DNA from: Gerris lacustris
Taxonomy: Eukaryota; Arthropoda; Insecta; Hemiptera; Gerridae
Assembly: GCA_951217055.1 (NCBI GenBank)
Contig: OX578282.1
Span: 22,193,106-22,257,105 of the forward strand
Reading direction: 5' to 3'
Length of the DNA stretch: 64,000 bases
Every line of letters starts with the position of its first letter. The first letter of the stretch is position 1. A program made the translations under genes and the position numbers. Positions 34,328 to 44,019 of this stretch are shown here, piece by piece. Under the pieces are notes generated by a model that saw only the letters and a list, made by a program, of their open reading frames with translations, ran no database searches and was not told the DNA's origin.

Positions 34328-34520
34328 TTACTAGCTGGATACCCTTCTTTGTTACGGAGTGTTATTTTAATTTGATAAGTTTGTAAACTACCATCAAGAA
34401 ACATTTAAATTATTTTACTATGAGAGAATATCTAGATTTTATCCCTTCCACTGATTTCTATACCCCCTCTTCTTTGATAAGATAATTTGCATATATCCTA
34501 AATTTAGCCCCCTCCTAAAA
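34328..34520 (+). repeat. Dispersed repeat beginning TACTAGCTGGATA, copy 2
   Basis: Diverged copy of 32095-32300 in the same orientation, sharing TTTAATTTGATAAGTTTG, GAGAATATCTAGATTTTATC and TTTGATAAGATAATTTGCA. The two copies bracket about 2 kb inside the hAT relic. Confidence 0.8.
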
Positions 34521-34549
34521 AAAACAAGGGATTCTACTGTACTCTATAC

Positions 34550-34622
34550 TAGGAGCGGCCGCGCTGCAGCCGCTTTTCGGGGGTTTGTCGAGTGAAGCGA
34601 GTAGGGAGCAGAGCCCCCTTGT
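34550..34622. repeat. GC-rich hairpin pair
   Basis: AGCGGCCGCGCTGCAGCCGC (34554-34573) folds on itself with two mismatches, followed by GGGGGTTTGTCGAGTGAAGC...AGCAGAGCCCCC, a second stem-loop. It directly follows the dispersed repeat copy 2 and is probably part of a repeat family. Confidence 0.55.
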
Positions 34623-35091
34623 AATATATTAAATAAAATTGTATAAAACGTAAATGAACGTAAACAACATTTTACAGTTATAGGACTTTTATTAGTCCAG
34701 ATAGTGTTTTAGTTGAGGACTAAGAAATTATAAATGTTTTCAAACAATTTTGTCTAATTTTAGGTCATAATTATGACTCATATATACGCATATTAATTTA
34801 AGTCATAATTGGTTTTTTAACATTACTGCGGTAAAATAGTTGTATTCTTCAAAATGAGTTTGTTTTACTTTGGTTTGTCAGTAGTATGTCTGCAGTTATC
34901 AGTATAATAGGAGTTTATTAGTAGTACTTACAATAAATATAAAATAGAACTTATTATTAGAGTTGAAAAATCCAATACACAAGTTATTAGTGTAAAGTCC
35001 CAAAATGAAGAATAAAAACGAGTAAAAAGAGGGGGCCCATATAGGTCTAGCCGTGGGGCCCGCTACGGCTCTTGACGGGCCTGTTAATAAT

Positions 35092-36959
35092 AGAAGAAAT
35101 ACGCTTCTAGTAATTTTTCTAATTTTGTTTGGTACTAGATAATTATGCCTTCTAATAGTTTTGCTGTGTCTGAATGCATTGTAATGGTATTTCCTACTAT
35201 TTGAGTAGGAGAATATTCTGTTTTTGTTTAGGGATCAACAGAAAATATCCTGTAATCCTATTAAGGCACTTGAATTCAATCATGCAATATGTGCAGTATG
35301 GAATGCGAAGTTTCACTTACAAGTGGATGAAGTTCTACCTTACAAATGTAATATACACATGGTTGTGAAAGGAAAAAAAAAATGTTGCAGCTGTTCGATT
35401 CGATATGATCGTAAAGTTAGGTGTTGGAGAGCCCTGCTACTGCTTTGGTTAACTATTACCTGTCTAGTTCATAACAAGAAAGGAGAAAAGGAGTCAATAA
35501 ATTATTTTCAAACGAAGTTATTACAACCATTCTTTCTACTAGGTGTTTCTTGGGAGACAGGTCAATTTTCTTTGTCTTGAGTAATAAGCAAAATGAACAT
35601 TAAATCTTAAGCATTTTTCTTCGACTCAAATCTGTAATAAACATGTAACAATTAGAGTTTGTAATTGATGTTCTGTATGAAGATGAGGACATAGAAAAGG
35701 GTTTCTTGTCTCGGATCCTAAATTTGCTAAATTAATTTGTTCGGATTGAAAGAGAAGTTCTGAGAATCGGTGGTGTGATGAGGTATCTAGGAGAGAGAAG
35801 AAGGTTATTTCAATTATCCTTTAATTAATTATTCAAGAAGCAACCGGCTTCCAGAAGCTTTTCCACCCAAAAGGAGATTAGATGGAGCAAAGATAGGATG
35901 GGATCTAACAAGGATATGGAAATGATTTTCAAGCTTTGAGGTTTAAGGATTAAGTGGTTGATAGGCAATAAAAAGGATTAGCAACCTTAAAAGCATCATG
36001 TTAATACACGCTTCTAGTTTCGTACTATACCGTAAAGGAATTAGATACATTTTAATTCATTCATAGAAATATTTAGGATCCAAATGCACCCACGAGTGAA
36101 TCGGCAAACCCTACATAAATATTTTGTGGCAGCCTTCTTTATTTATTATTACCAGCCGAACTTTTATTTTCTTTAATATTATATACTTCCTTTGTTCTAT
36201 TGCTCATTAGAACCTACCACAGCTCGGTGACATTTACTATCAGATTCTTTTATTTATTCACGATAAAAATGAGTTTATTATTATTATTATTTTTTTATTA
36301 TTATTATTTTTTTTTTCATTTGCATTGGAGCCCGCGTTTTGTTCCCTTTTCGCTCCCCACAGGCAGGACAAGTTTTAAAATCTTTTTAAATCTTTTATTT
36401 ATTAACGATAAAAATGAGTTTATTATTGTGGGTTATTAAAAATGGGTTAGGAGATAATCCCATCAACAAACGCTTTTGATGTGCTTTCTGCAAGGTTGTA
36501 TGTAATTTTTTATTCGAAATATGTTACAAATGTATTACTTTTTCTTTCCTTATAAAAAGTGTTACTTATCACATATTTTGAACTCAGTTGTTGTATATAT
36601 TCCCCCTAGTTCTAAGTATGCATTGTTTTTAATGAAAGTACAAAAATATTTGCGTTCTTCACTGCTTCTTCCTTTTTTTAAACCTATGATTCTTTCATTA
36701 TTTCTCAATTCAATGGACGTTTGCGATTTGTTTCATCATCTAGATAACTTATGCAATATTTTTGCTTTGCTTCTTCATTCCTTTTCTTATCTACATATAT
36801 GAGCGTGCTATGTTTTTATTACTCTTACCTTTGATCATTTCCTTTTTTTTCAGGGTTTTCATTTGTAACTATTTATAAGGATGAGTCTACAGTGTTTGGT
36901 AGCTTTTGTAAAGAAGTAGAAGTCTTATATAGGTTTTAGTTTTTTTTTTCTTTTCTCCT
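35092..36959. other. AT-rich gap right of the hAT relic
   Basis: A 118-codon plus frame at 35224-35580 (basic, Cys-rich patch KKKCCSCS) was examined and not recognised. CTTTTATTTATTCACGATAA at about 36246 recurs with one change at about 36394, a short duplication of ~40 bp including GATAAAAATGAGTTTATTAT. Confidence 0.35.
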
Positions 36960-37260
36960 TCTTCCACCGTATGATGAGGTTTTCGGTACTCGCAGTGGCG
37001 GAGGTAGCGCGCGGCTTGGGAGGGGTGATTAATAGCTAAGGATTGATTAGGGCCACCCATTAAGGCAGTCGGGTTCCGCCTTGAAAAAAGCCTTCTCTCC
37101 TGTCTCTAATTATTACAAGCAGGTTTCCTGACCTCCGAACGCTTTGACCCGCACCTTTTACAAAGGCAGCAGACTACCGCTCAGGAGCAAAAAGACCCTA
37201 ACACACTGTTCCCTTCCTACCATCCCTAGGAGAAAAAAAAAAACCTTCAAAAGACCTTTG
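36960..37260. other. GC-richer island with paired homeodomain-like sites
   Basis: Contains TGATTAAT (37026-37033) and GGATTGATTAGGGCC (37040-37054), both close to Exd/Pbx-Hox composite sites, then CCCATTAAGGCAG and a GC-rich stretch to about 37230. CAGTGGCGGAGGTAG at about 36993 resembles a hAT end, but no partner was found. No open frame of note. Candidate enhancer. Confidence 0.3.
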
Positions 37261-38214
37261 TACAAAAGAAAACTCGACAAACAGTAGTTGTAATCAAAGA
37301 TATTTTTAGAAAAAAATCCGAAACCTTACTAATGGGAGAAGAGTCCGAATCTTGGAACAAAAAAAGAACTTTTTCGAACTAATCACCTGACCATGGATTC
37401 TTCCACCACTGAGAAAACAACATAAACTTTAGTTCCGATTAAATCACCTCGACTTAACCTTTTAACTACACCAATTCTAATAAACTCTAACCTTATAAAT
37501 TAACGGGGTCAGTACCTCTTTGTTTTATATCATCTATTCGCACCGTTAAACAACCATTGTTTATTGGATCAATTAAGACAACTTTTATATTTACAGTTAA
37601 CTAAAGGTAGTCATTTCATGCATTTTTTAGTATTGGAAGAATATTTTGTACGTAAATTATTTGTACATTATAGTTCCTGTTTTATCTGCTACTTTGTCTT
37701 GTAATGATTTAAATCTTTTCGTAGTATTTTGATTTTCTTCGAGAGAAACAGTTTCATTATTCCTTTATTACATTTTATGAGTTTTACGGTTGTTGTTTCT
37801 TTTCTTAAAGAACTCTATTTGTTCTTTCATTCAACCCTTTCTCTATTCTTTCTTCCTTGCTTCCTTTGGTGTGTTTTGAAAGTTGAAATAAAAATAAAGA
37901 ATGATTTTTATTTTTATTTCTTCTCGCTTATAATTATTTTAATTTAAACGTTGAACCATTTTTATTATCTCCAAATGGCTTGTCACCTACATTTTATGTT
38001 CATTTATTGCTTAAGTTTTTTTTGTATGTTAACTTAATCATACTTAATTATTAATATCTTTTTAATAATTTTTTGAGTTACAACTTTTAATCTCATGAAA
38101 TTTATCCACTTTAGGTCAAAATAAATGTTTAGTAGAATCCATATTATCAAAATAATACGGTGTCTTCCTAAAAAAAAAAAATATTTCAGTATATTTGATG
38201 TTGCCATAAGTTGT
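37261..38214. other. AT-rich gap
   Basis: Composition falls back to AT-rich after about 37260. The 72-codon frame 37729-37947 is hydrophobic chance sequence. Confidence 0.4.
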
Positions 38215-38420
38215 ATGTCTTAATAAAAATCAAATTATAATTATTATTAACTACGGGAAACAGACTGTCTGTTTCCCGTAGTTAATAATAATTATAATTT
38301 GATTTAAATTAAAAGTCTGTTTCCCGTAGTTAATAATAATTGTAATTTGATTTAAATAAAAATTTAAACTTTCCGTAGTATGAAAACTACCAAAAACTTA
38401 AAAATTGAATGTCTTAATAA
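38215..38420. mobile_element. Palindromic SINE-like element P, copy 3, with 12-bp target duplication
   Basis: ATGTCTTAATAA flanks the insert at 38215-38226 and 38409-38420. The insert (38227-38408) has module M reversed, then forward, then forward again: ACTACGGGAAACAGAC | GTCTGTTTCCCGTAGT ... GTCTGTTTCCCGTAGT, each with the AATTATAATTTGATT-type arm, then the family tail CTTTCCGTAGTATGAAAACT...CTTAAAAATTGA. The tRNA-like centre is missing. It supports element P as a mobile family with module rearrangement. Confidence 0.8.
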
Positions 38421-39824
38421 GTTAAAACTCCTTTTACAACATAAACATAAATAATATTCTTATGAAAAAACTTGCTTTATTTCTTACACATTATCCTAAA
38501 ATTATTATTTTATAATAGTCTGTCAATTAGTGTGGACATAGTTTTCTTGCGTCCTATTTCGTATATGAGTATAAAATAATGAAGTTTGATTGTTTGTACC
38601 AGTTTCGATTCCCAGTTGAGACACATTTATTTTATTTAATATTAAATGTGTGCATACGGATTAAATTAATATGAGACCATCTGTGGGTTTCCTAAAAAGA
38701 ATCATCTTTTTTTAAAAAAAATCGAACGAGGGTAAAAGATATAATATGTTGCTGTTAATAAAAATTAATATTATTTTTCAGAATGGGCACAATACTTCCG
38801 TTACCTTCTAAACGGTCTGAAACAATATGACATAGTTTAAACAAATATTAATAAATTTATAATTTTTAATAGATATAGGCATAATTTTTCCAAGGCGTGA
38901 ATCTTATATATTTTTATTATTATTTTGTACAGCCAACACTTAAAAAGCTGTATTAACATTAATTTTAATAATAATAACTATCATTGGTAATGATATTTGT
39001 ACTTATAAGATGTTTAGTTGAAAATATATCTTATTATCTTATAAGCCATTTTAACATAACTATATAATTAGGTACATAAATTAATTTTAAAGAATTTTTA
39101 TTTCTTTAAAATAGATAATTATTGTGTTATAATATTTGTTACGCTACATAGACTTTAATAATCAAGATTATACTAAATATATATAATATAAAAATATTAT
39201 GAATGAAAACAGTCTGGTTAATTCAAAAAACATTTCATATGTATCTTCAAATGAATCAAACGTAGAAAAAAGGAACTTTTTAAAAAATAATTATAATGTT
39301 TTTTTTTTAAAAGTCAGATACTGTTTTGAAGATAAGTATAAGTTGTTAAAATATCTAGATCTACATTTATGTTCCTTGTTGGTACATAATTAGCGTTTAA
39401 TGGTGTCACATTTTGAGGTTCTTCTTCATTGTTGCTTTTTAATGAAAGTCTATAGTAATTGTTTTTATGTTTTTTTGGGAGGTATATATTATGAATATAA
39501 AATAAGTTAGGAACAAAAGAAGCCCAAGGGACAACTCTTGAGGTATCCTGTCTAGCCTTAAGGTGTTTATTAGAATTTTATGAAGGTTTTAATTTTTTTT
39601 TACATGTACTCTTGAACGAGGAGAGAAGAAAAGTTTATAAAATATTTATGAAGTATATCAAGAACAATGTTCTAATTTTTTTTTATTAGGGTAATTTGTT
39701 TTTTAATAAATGATTATTAAAGCTGAGTTGTTATGACATTGTTAATGAACAATGAATATTTTTTAATTTTAATCGTTATTTTAATAGTGAGTGTGTTTTC
39801 AAGAGGTAATACACAATATTGATC

Positions 39825-39825
<1 letters not shown>
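38421..39825. other. AT-rich gap
   Basis: A B-box-like GTTTCGATTCC lies at about 38602 without other SINE features. The 64-codon frame 39199-39393 is N/S/K-rich chance sequence. Confidence 0.35.

Positions 39826-39907
<82 letters not shown>
39826..39907. repeat. (TA)n microsatellite
   Basis: About 40 TA units with minor irregularity at the left edge. Confidence 0.96.
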
Positions 39908-39909
<2 letters not shown>

Positions 39910-40172
39910 CATATTGATGACCCTAACAGCAGTTGGTTATTCCTTATAACTTAGTATTAGTAATCTAAAATCTAAATTGTTCCTTATACAATTAAATATA
40001 TACTTTAATAAAACTTGGATGAGACAAATGGATCTTAAAAAGCATATAATTATTCAAAATTTTCAAATAATTCTATTAAATTATTAAGTCAAATTTAAGC
40101 AATCATGAAATTTTGACTAAATTGCCTGATTTTATTTTATTATTTTCGTGATTTTGTTCTTAGTGATTGATT

Positions 40173-40696
40173 GATATTTCGGTACTTCTTTAGATTGTTA
40201 CTCCCCTATGTTGTTTTAGCATAAAAATTACTTTGACTAAATAACTACTAATAAAAAGGGATGCTTATTCCAATGTACTTTGGGACAAAGGAATATCCCA
40301 CTTCTGTTTTGATAAGGGGAGTAACATTCTAAAGCAAAACACTCCGTACACCTTCTTTAGATTGTTACTCCCCACTGTTTTCTTTATAAGGGGAGTAATA
40401 GTCTAGGACTAGGAGATAGCGTGCAAAAAAGTGTCTGACTAACATCAAGCTAGAATTTTGTTTATATTAAATGTTTTGGTGCCTTTTAAGAATATATGGT
40501 CGTCTAAGTTCGTCTGCGAGACATATCTTGGCAATAGGCATTTGAAAATGTCCCGCAGACGAACTTACCCGACCATATATTCTTAAAAGGCACCAAAACA
40601 TTTACTTGGATACAAAATTCTAGCTTGATGTTAGTCAGACACTTTTTTGCAGGCTATCTCCTGATCTATAACAATCTAAAGAAGTGCCGATATTTC
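40173..40696. mobile_element. MITE family G, full copy with exact 8-bp duplication and nested foldback
   Basis: The element 40181-40688 begins GGTACTTCTTTAGATTGTTA and ends TAACAATCTAAAGAAGTGCC; GATATTTC flanks it at 40173-40180 and 40689-40696. Internally the TIR motif recurs inverted (GGGGAGTAACATTCTAAAG) and direct (CTTCTTTAGATTGTTACTCC), so the element is a chain of two foldback units. ACTTTGGGACAAAGGAATAT lies in the first unit. A second foldback (40411-40662) interrupts the right end relative to the 55.4 kb copy. The 8-bp duplication suits hAT. Confidence 0.88.
40411..40662. mobile_element. Foldback MITE nested in family G element
   Basis: The arms 40411-40524 and 40548-40662 are inverted copies beginning AGGAGATAGC and sharing AAAAAAGTGTCTGACTAAC, GGTGCCTTTTAAGAATATAT and AGTTCGTCTGCG. 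They differ by a 3-5 bp indel near TTTTGT and few substitutions. The flanks TAATAGTCTA and TAACAATCTA may be a diverged target duplication; the 55.4 kb copy lacks the insert. Confidence 0.82.
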
Positions 40697-42089
40697 ATTC
40701 CCCCCTTTTTTTACATATTAAGGATTTTTCTTTAGTTTTTAATTTGAATTTAATAAAAGTCTAATCATTAGTAATATTAGGAATAATATAATATATGTGT
40801 AATGATATTGTGAATGAAAAATGAGTATTTTACATTTTTATTGTAGAGAGTGAGAAAGATAAGTAGACCCTATGAATATGAGTTAAGAAGTTTAATTTTA
40901 ATATTAATTATTCTTTTATTAGGAAATATGTATTTAAAAAAAGGGATATATGAGATGTATTATTGTGAATGAACAATGAACTTTTTTTGAAATTAAAAAA
41001 AGGTGAATGAAATCAACAATGGGAACAAATAGGATAGAAAAAAAAACCAAAAAATAATAATTTGTTTTTGAGGAGGATAGGCTGATATGACAATTCTACT
41101 ACAAATCTCATTACAATGCCCCCCCTCTCTTCCATTCTATTCATATTATGCACTCTAGTACGTCCACTTGAATGACATGTCGTGGCTTGTAGTGTCTATG
41201 ACAATTGTTTGTTCCAGTTTTGAGAAACACTAGATTGTTTGAAAATTCAAATGCCTCTCCTATTGTTCTCCAGTGTGTACGGTCTAAACAAGAGAAGAGG
41301 GTAAAGTGGTCAGATAGGGGAAGGATTTAAAACCCTTATTCTGTTTTATGCATCCATTTTATGTGGTCAAGTGTTGTTCACATAAAATTCATTATTGTTT
41401 ATTTATTTATTTTTTTTTTTTTATTTAGATATTTCTAAACATGTTTATGATTCATGATTAAGCCAAGTGTACCTTTTGCATTTCTTATTAGTACTATAGT
41501 TTAATTCCGATTTACAAGATACGTATAAGTCTATTTTCTTCCTTTTAATGGTGACTTCAAATTTATTTTTTCTTTGTATTAAATATGCACAATAGTTCTT
41601 ACTTATCAAAATTATAGTAAATAGGTACATATTTTAATTTTTCATTATCTTCAGACTAAAATGTCTAAATAACCCACCATTCATAATTTTATTTGTGAAT
41701 GGGCTTTAAATTACAAGCTATAACATTTAAAAGATAGATTATAGATTTAACATGTTATGTTGCTTGTGTAGGAATCCCAAATGAAATTGATTTGGAATGT
41801 GATCTTGTAATTTGTTATAGTAGATGTTTGTGGGGGCTGCTTGTTATACTTTGTTATTTTATTATTATGTTTATAGATTGTACCAAGAATGAAATATTAT
41901 AGGTTAGCACTTAATTTGACCTGTTAACTAAAAGATAGTTCGATACAACGTATCGCTTACGAAAATTGATTTCATGTTTCGGCTTCCCCGTTGCGCTTTT
42001 TTTTATATAATTATTGTTTAAAAGCAATTTCTAAACGGTTATATTCTTCTTTTTAAGTGATAAATAATATTTATTATAAGATATTAATT
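40697..42089. other. AT-rich gap
   Basis: No element ends found. The 61-codon minus frame 41445-41630 is unsupported. Confidence 0.4.
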
Positions 42090-42620
42090 GGTCTGTTCAT
42101 TATTGGTTTCTGGCTACGGGGAAAATAAATGTTTGCGCCCTAAAGCTCTTAAGGGGTGGAGAAGAGGTTACGGTGTTATCCCAATAAGGCAATCGGCATT
42201 AATGGGCTTCTACTCGGGGCCCGTAATCAATCCCCGCTGCCTCGAGCTTAGGGCGAAATTAAAAAGAGGCATAAAACAGCCCGCAGGCAAGATTCTCTCG
42301 GCCTCTTCCTAATTGAAAAAAAAGGGTTGGCGTGTGTGTCCATAGGAGACCAATATATCTGGTAGCGTGATAGAGAGGGATTAAGTGATAAAGAAAGATA
42401 GTGGAAGGTACTGGCACGCACACGTCTACCAACACCAGACATCGTTAGAGAGAAAAACCCAGGTTCATTTCAACAAATTAATGGAACCGAAGAAAGAGAC
42501 AACACTGAGAAATATATAAGGGGGAGTCGGTTCCTTCTGATTAGCATAACCTCCACTAGATCGCGCTGCACTGCGTTCGATTCGTAGGCTTTAAAGTTTC
42601 CAGCTGCTTTCGTCTGATAA
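42090..42620. other. GC-richer island, candidate regulatory element
   Basis: Composition rises sharply. Notable words are CGGCATTAATGGGCTT, GTAATCAATCCCCGCTGCC (an Exd/Hox-like TAATCAATCC at 42224-42233) and AGCTGCTTTCGTCTGAT (42602), which recurs with one change at 6451. The 74-codon plus and 64-codon minus frames overlap and show no domain. It resembles the 36.96 kb island in having GGATTGATTA near CCCATTAA on one strand. Confidence 0.3.
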
Positions 42621-43157
42621 GAACTTAAGTAATGTTTTGAGAATTGAATTTTAAGTGTTTTTTCACTTTATACTTACCCTCTCATTTTGATAATAATATA
42701 AAAGATAACACATATGTACTTAAAGATAATTAATATATTTTTTATATGTATATTAAGTGAATAAATCAATACAAAACCGATGTTATCGTATTCCCTTTTT
42801 ATTCGAGTACTTTTGGATTAAGTTTTACTTAAAGCAAGTTTGATAAGGAAAACTTGAAACTCCTACCATATTCTCTTTAATTGATTGCTTTTACAATATT
42901 CGTCCTACGTTTTTCATTGCAACCTTCTATACCTTTTGAGAGTTTCTCTTTTATTTATCAGTACATTATTTAAATAATTAAAACTTTTTTGAAACAACTA
43001 CTCTACGAGTAATATCAGAGTTTCAGAAATATCAACAATGATATATGATTTGATTCTTAAATTAGTAATAACGAAATACCAGGAAAACTTACACAGAGTT
43101 CTTAAAGAAGAACTATTTACAGAGTTCTTTTGTTTAGAAGCAGTCAGGACTGTACCA
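42621..43157. other. AT-rich gap
   Basis: No feature recognised. Confidence 0.4.
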
Positions 43158-43417
43158 CAGTCTGTCCCAAACGAGATTTAGTGCGTTGACAGGGCGGGAA
43201 ATCGAGTGACACACGGATTGGCCAACCTCTCTGAGGGAAAAAATAAAGCCACTAGGTCTTTGGTTAGAGGGCCTACTAGAGACATTTATCTTTGCCTAGT
43301 TGGCCCGACCTTTTGTCCGGGAAAACCTCGAGCTCTCATTGGCTCCCCGCTCCCCATCCCTTTTGCTATAGTTTTTCCCGCGCTGTCACCGCACTAACTC
43401 TAGTTTGGGACAAACTG
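43158..43417. mobile_element. 260-bp MITE with ~45-bp inverted ends
   Basis: Left CAGTCTGTCCCAAAC and right GTTTGGGACAAACTG are inverted, and similarity continues inward through TTAGTGCG and TGACAG...GCGGGAAA for about 45 bp with mismatches. Right flank TA, left flank CA, compatible with a mutated TA duplication and so with a Tc1/mariner-like origin. The interior is GC-richer than its surroundings; the 63-codon frame inside is not a gene. Confidence 0.75.
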
Positions 43418-43688
43418 TATATTAATTATTTTCAGTAATTGAACTTTTCTTAGCTTACTTTGTAAAAATTTCCACAAAACAAATAAAAGGCTTTATTATT
43501 ATTATTATTATTTGAAGCATTTGTGTGTTTTTTAATTCCAGCTAAAGGGAAATTACAAACACTCCAGAAGGATGTTTTTACATTTAATTTCTTTTTAGTA
43601 TACCTATATCTTATGTAAAACAAAATCTTCATTTATTTTTGTTATTGATTCAATACAAAAACGATTTCTATAATAACTAATTATACCG

Positions 43689-43933
43689 CGGTTGACAGAA
43701 GATCAATTGTTGACAGAATCATCAAGCCGGTTGACAGAATCATCAAGCCGGTTGACAGAATCATCAAGCCGGTTGACAGAATCATCAAGCCGGTTGACAG
43801 AATCATCAAGCCGGTTGACAGAATCATCAAGCCGGTTGACAGAATCATCAAGCCGGTTGACAGAATCATCAAGCCGGTTGACAGAATCATCAAGCCGGTT
43901 GACAGAATCATCAAGCCGGTTGACAGAATCTAA
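43689..43933 (+). repeat. 21-bp minisatellite, ten near-identical units
   Basis: Unit GTTGACAGAATCATCAAGCCG is seven codons long, so it gives open frames in several frames on both strands (LTESSSR, DSVNRLD, STGLMIL repeats) that are artefacts. Ten units are identical; the first (43689-43708) and last are degenerate. Lack of divergence implies recent expansion. The array ends 56 bp before a hammerhead-like motif. Confidence 0.95.
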
Positions 43934-43988
43934 AGTTACCTTATTGTATACCTTTAAATTTAAGTTTCTCACTTGGTTTGTAGATTAT

Positions 43989-44019
43989 CTGAAGAAGGCT
44001 GCTTTAGAACAGGCGAAAC
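43989..44019 (+). ncRNA. Hammerhead-like core beside the 21-bp minisatellite
   Basis: CTGAAGA (43989-43995) and GAAAC (44015-44019) are joined by a GCTG...CAGGC imperfect stem, matching the CTGANGA-stem II-GAAA layout. The minisatellite units contain CCGGTT, which could pair with ACCGG after GAAA as a short stem III and cleavage site. AATCTA (43927) and TAGATT (43981) could form part of stem I, but not directly at the core. Weak but not random-looking. Confidence 0.25.

Larger units (their letters stand above)
31430..35083. mobile_element. hAT transposon relic, 3654 bp, exact 8-bp target duplication
   Basis: The left end CAGGCCCGTCGAGAG (31430-31444) and right end CTCTTGACGGGCCTG (35069-35083) are inverted with one mismatch. 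TTAATAAT flanks both sides (31422-31429 and 35084-35091), the 8-bp duplication typical of hAT. Near the left end lies a broken transposase fragment. The interior also holds diverged copies of other repeats, a 284-bp tandem duplication and a TA-flanked MITE, so much of its length is later insertion. The GC-rich GGGGCCC words near both ends resemble ZMYM/TTF-type hAT families. Confidence 0.9.

Noticed and set aside
34554..34573. NotI-PstI-like string suggesting a cloning vector polylinker
   Set aside because: It folds into a native imperfect hairpin, is followed by a second GC-rich stem-loop, and adjoins a dispersed genomic repeat; no vector backbone is present.
35224..35580. 118-codon frame with a basic, Cys-rich patch
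   Set aside because: No recognised motif, no Kozak or splice support, and a second overlapping frame of similar length. Kept only as a note in the gap entry.
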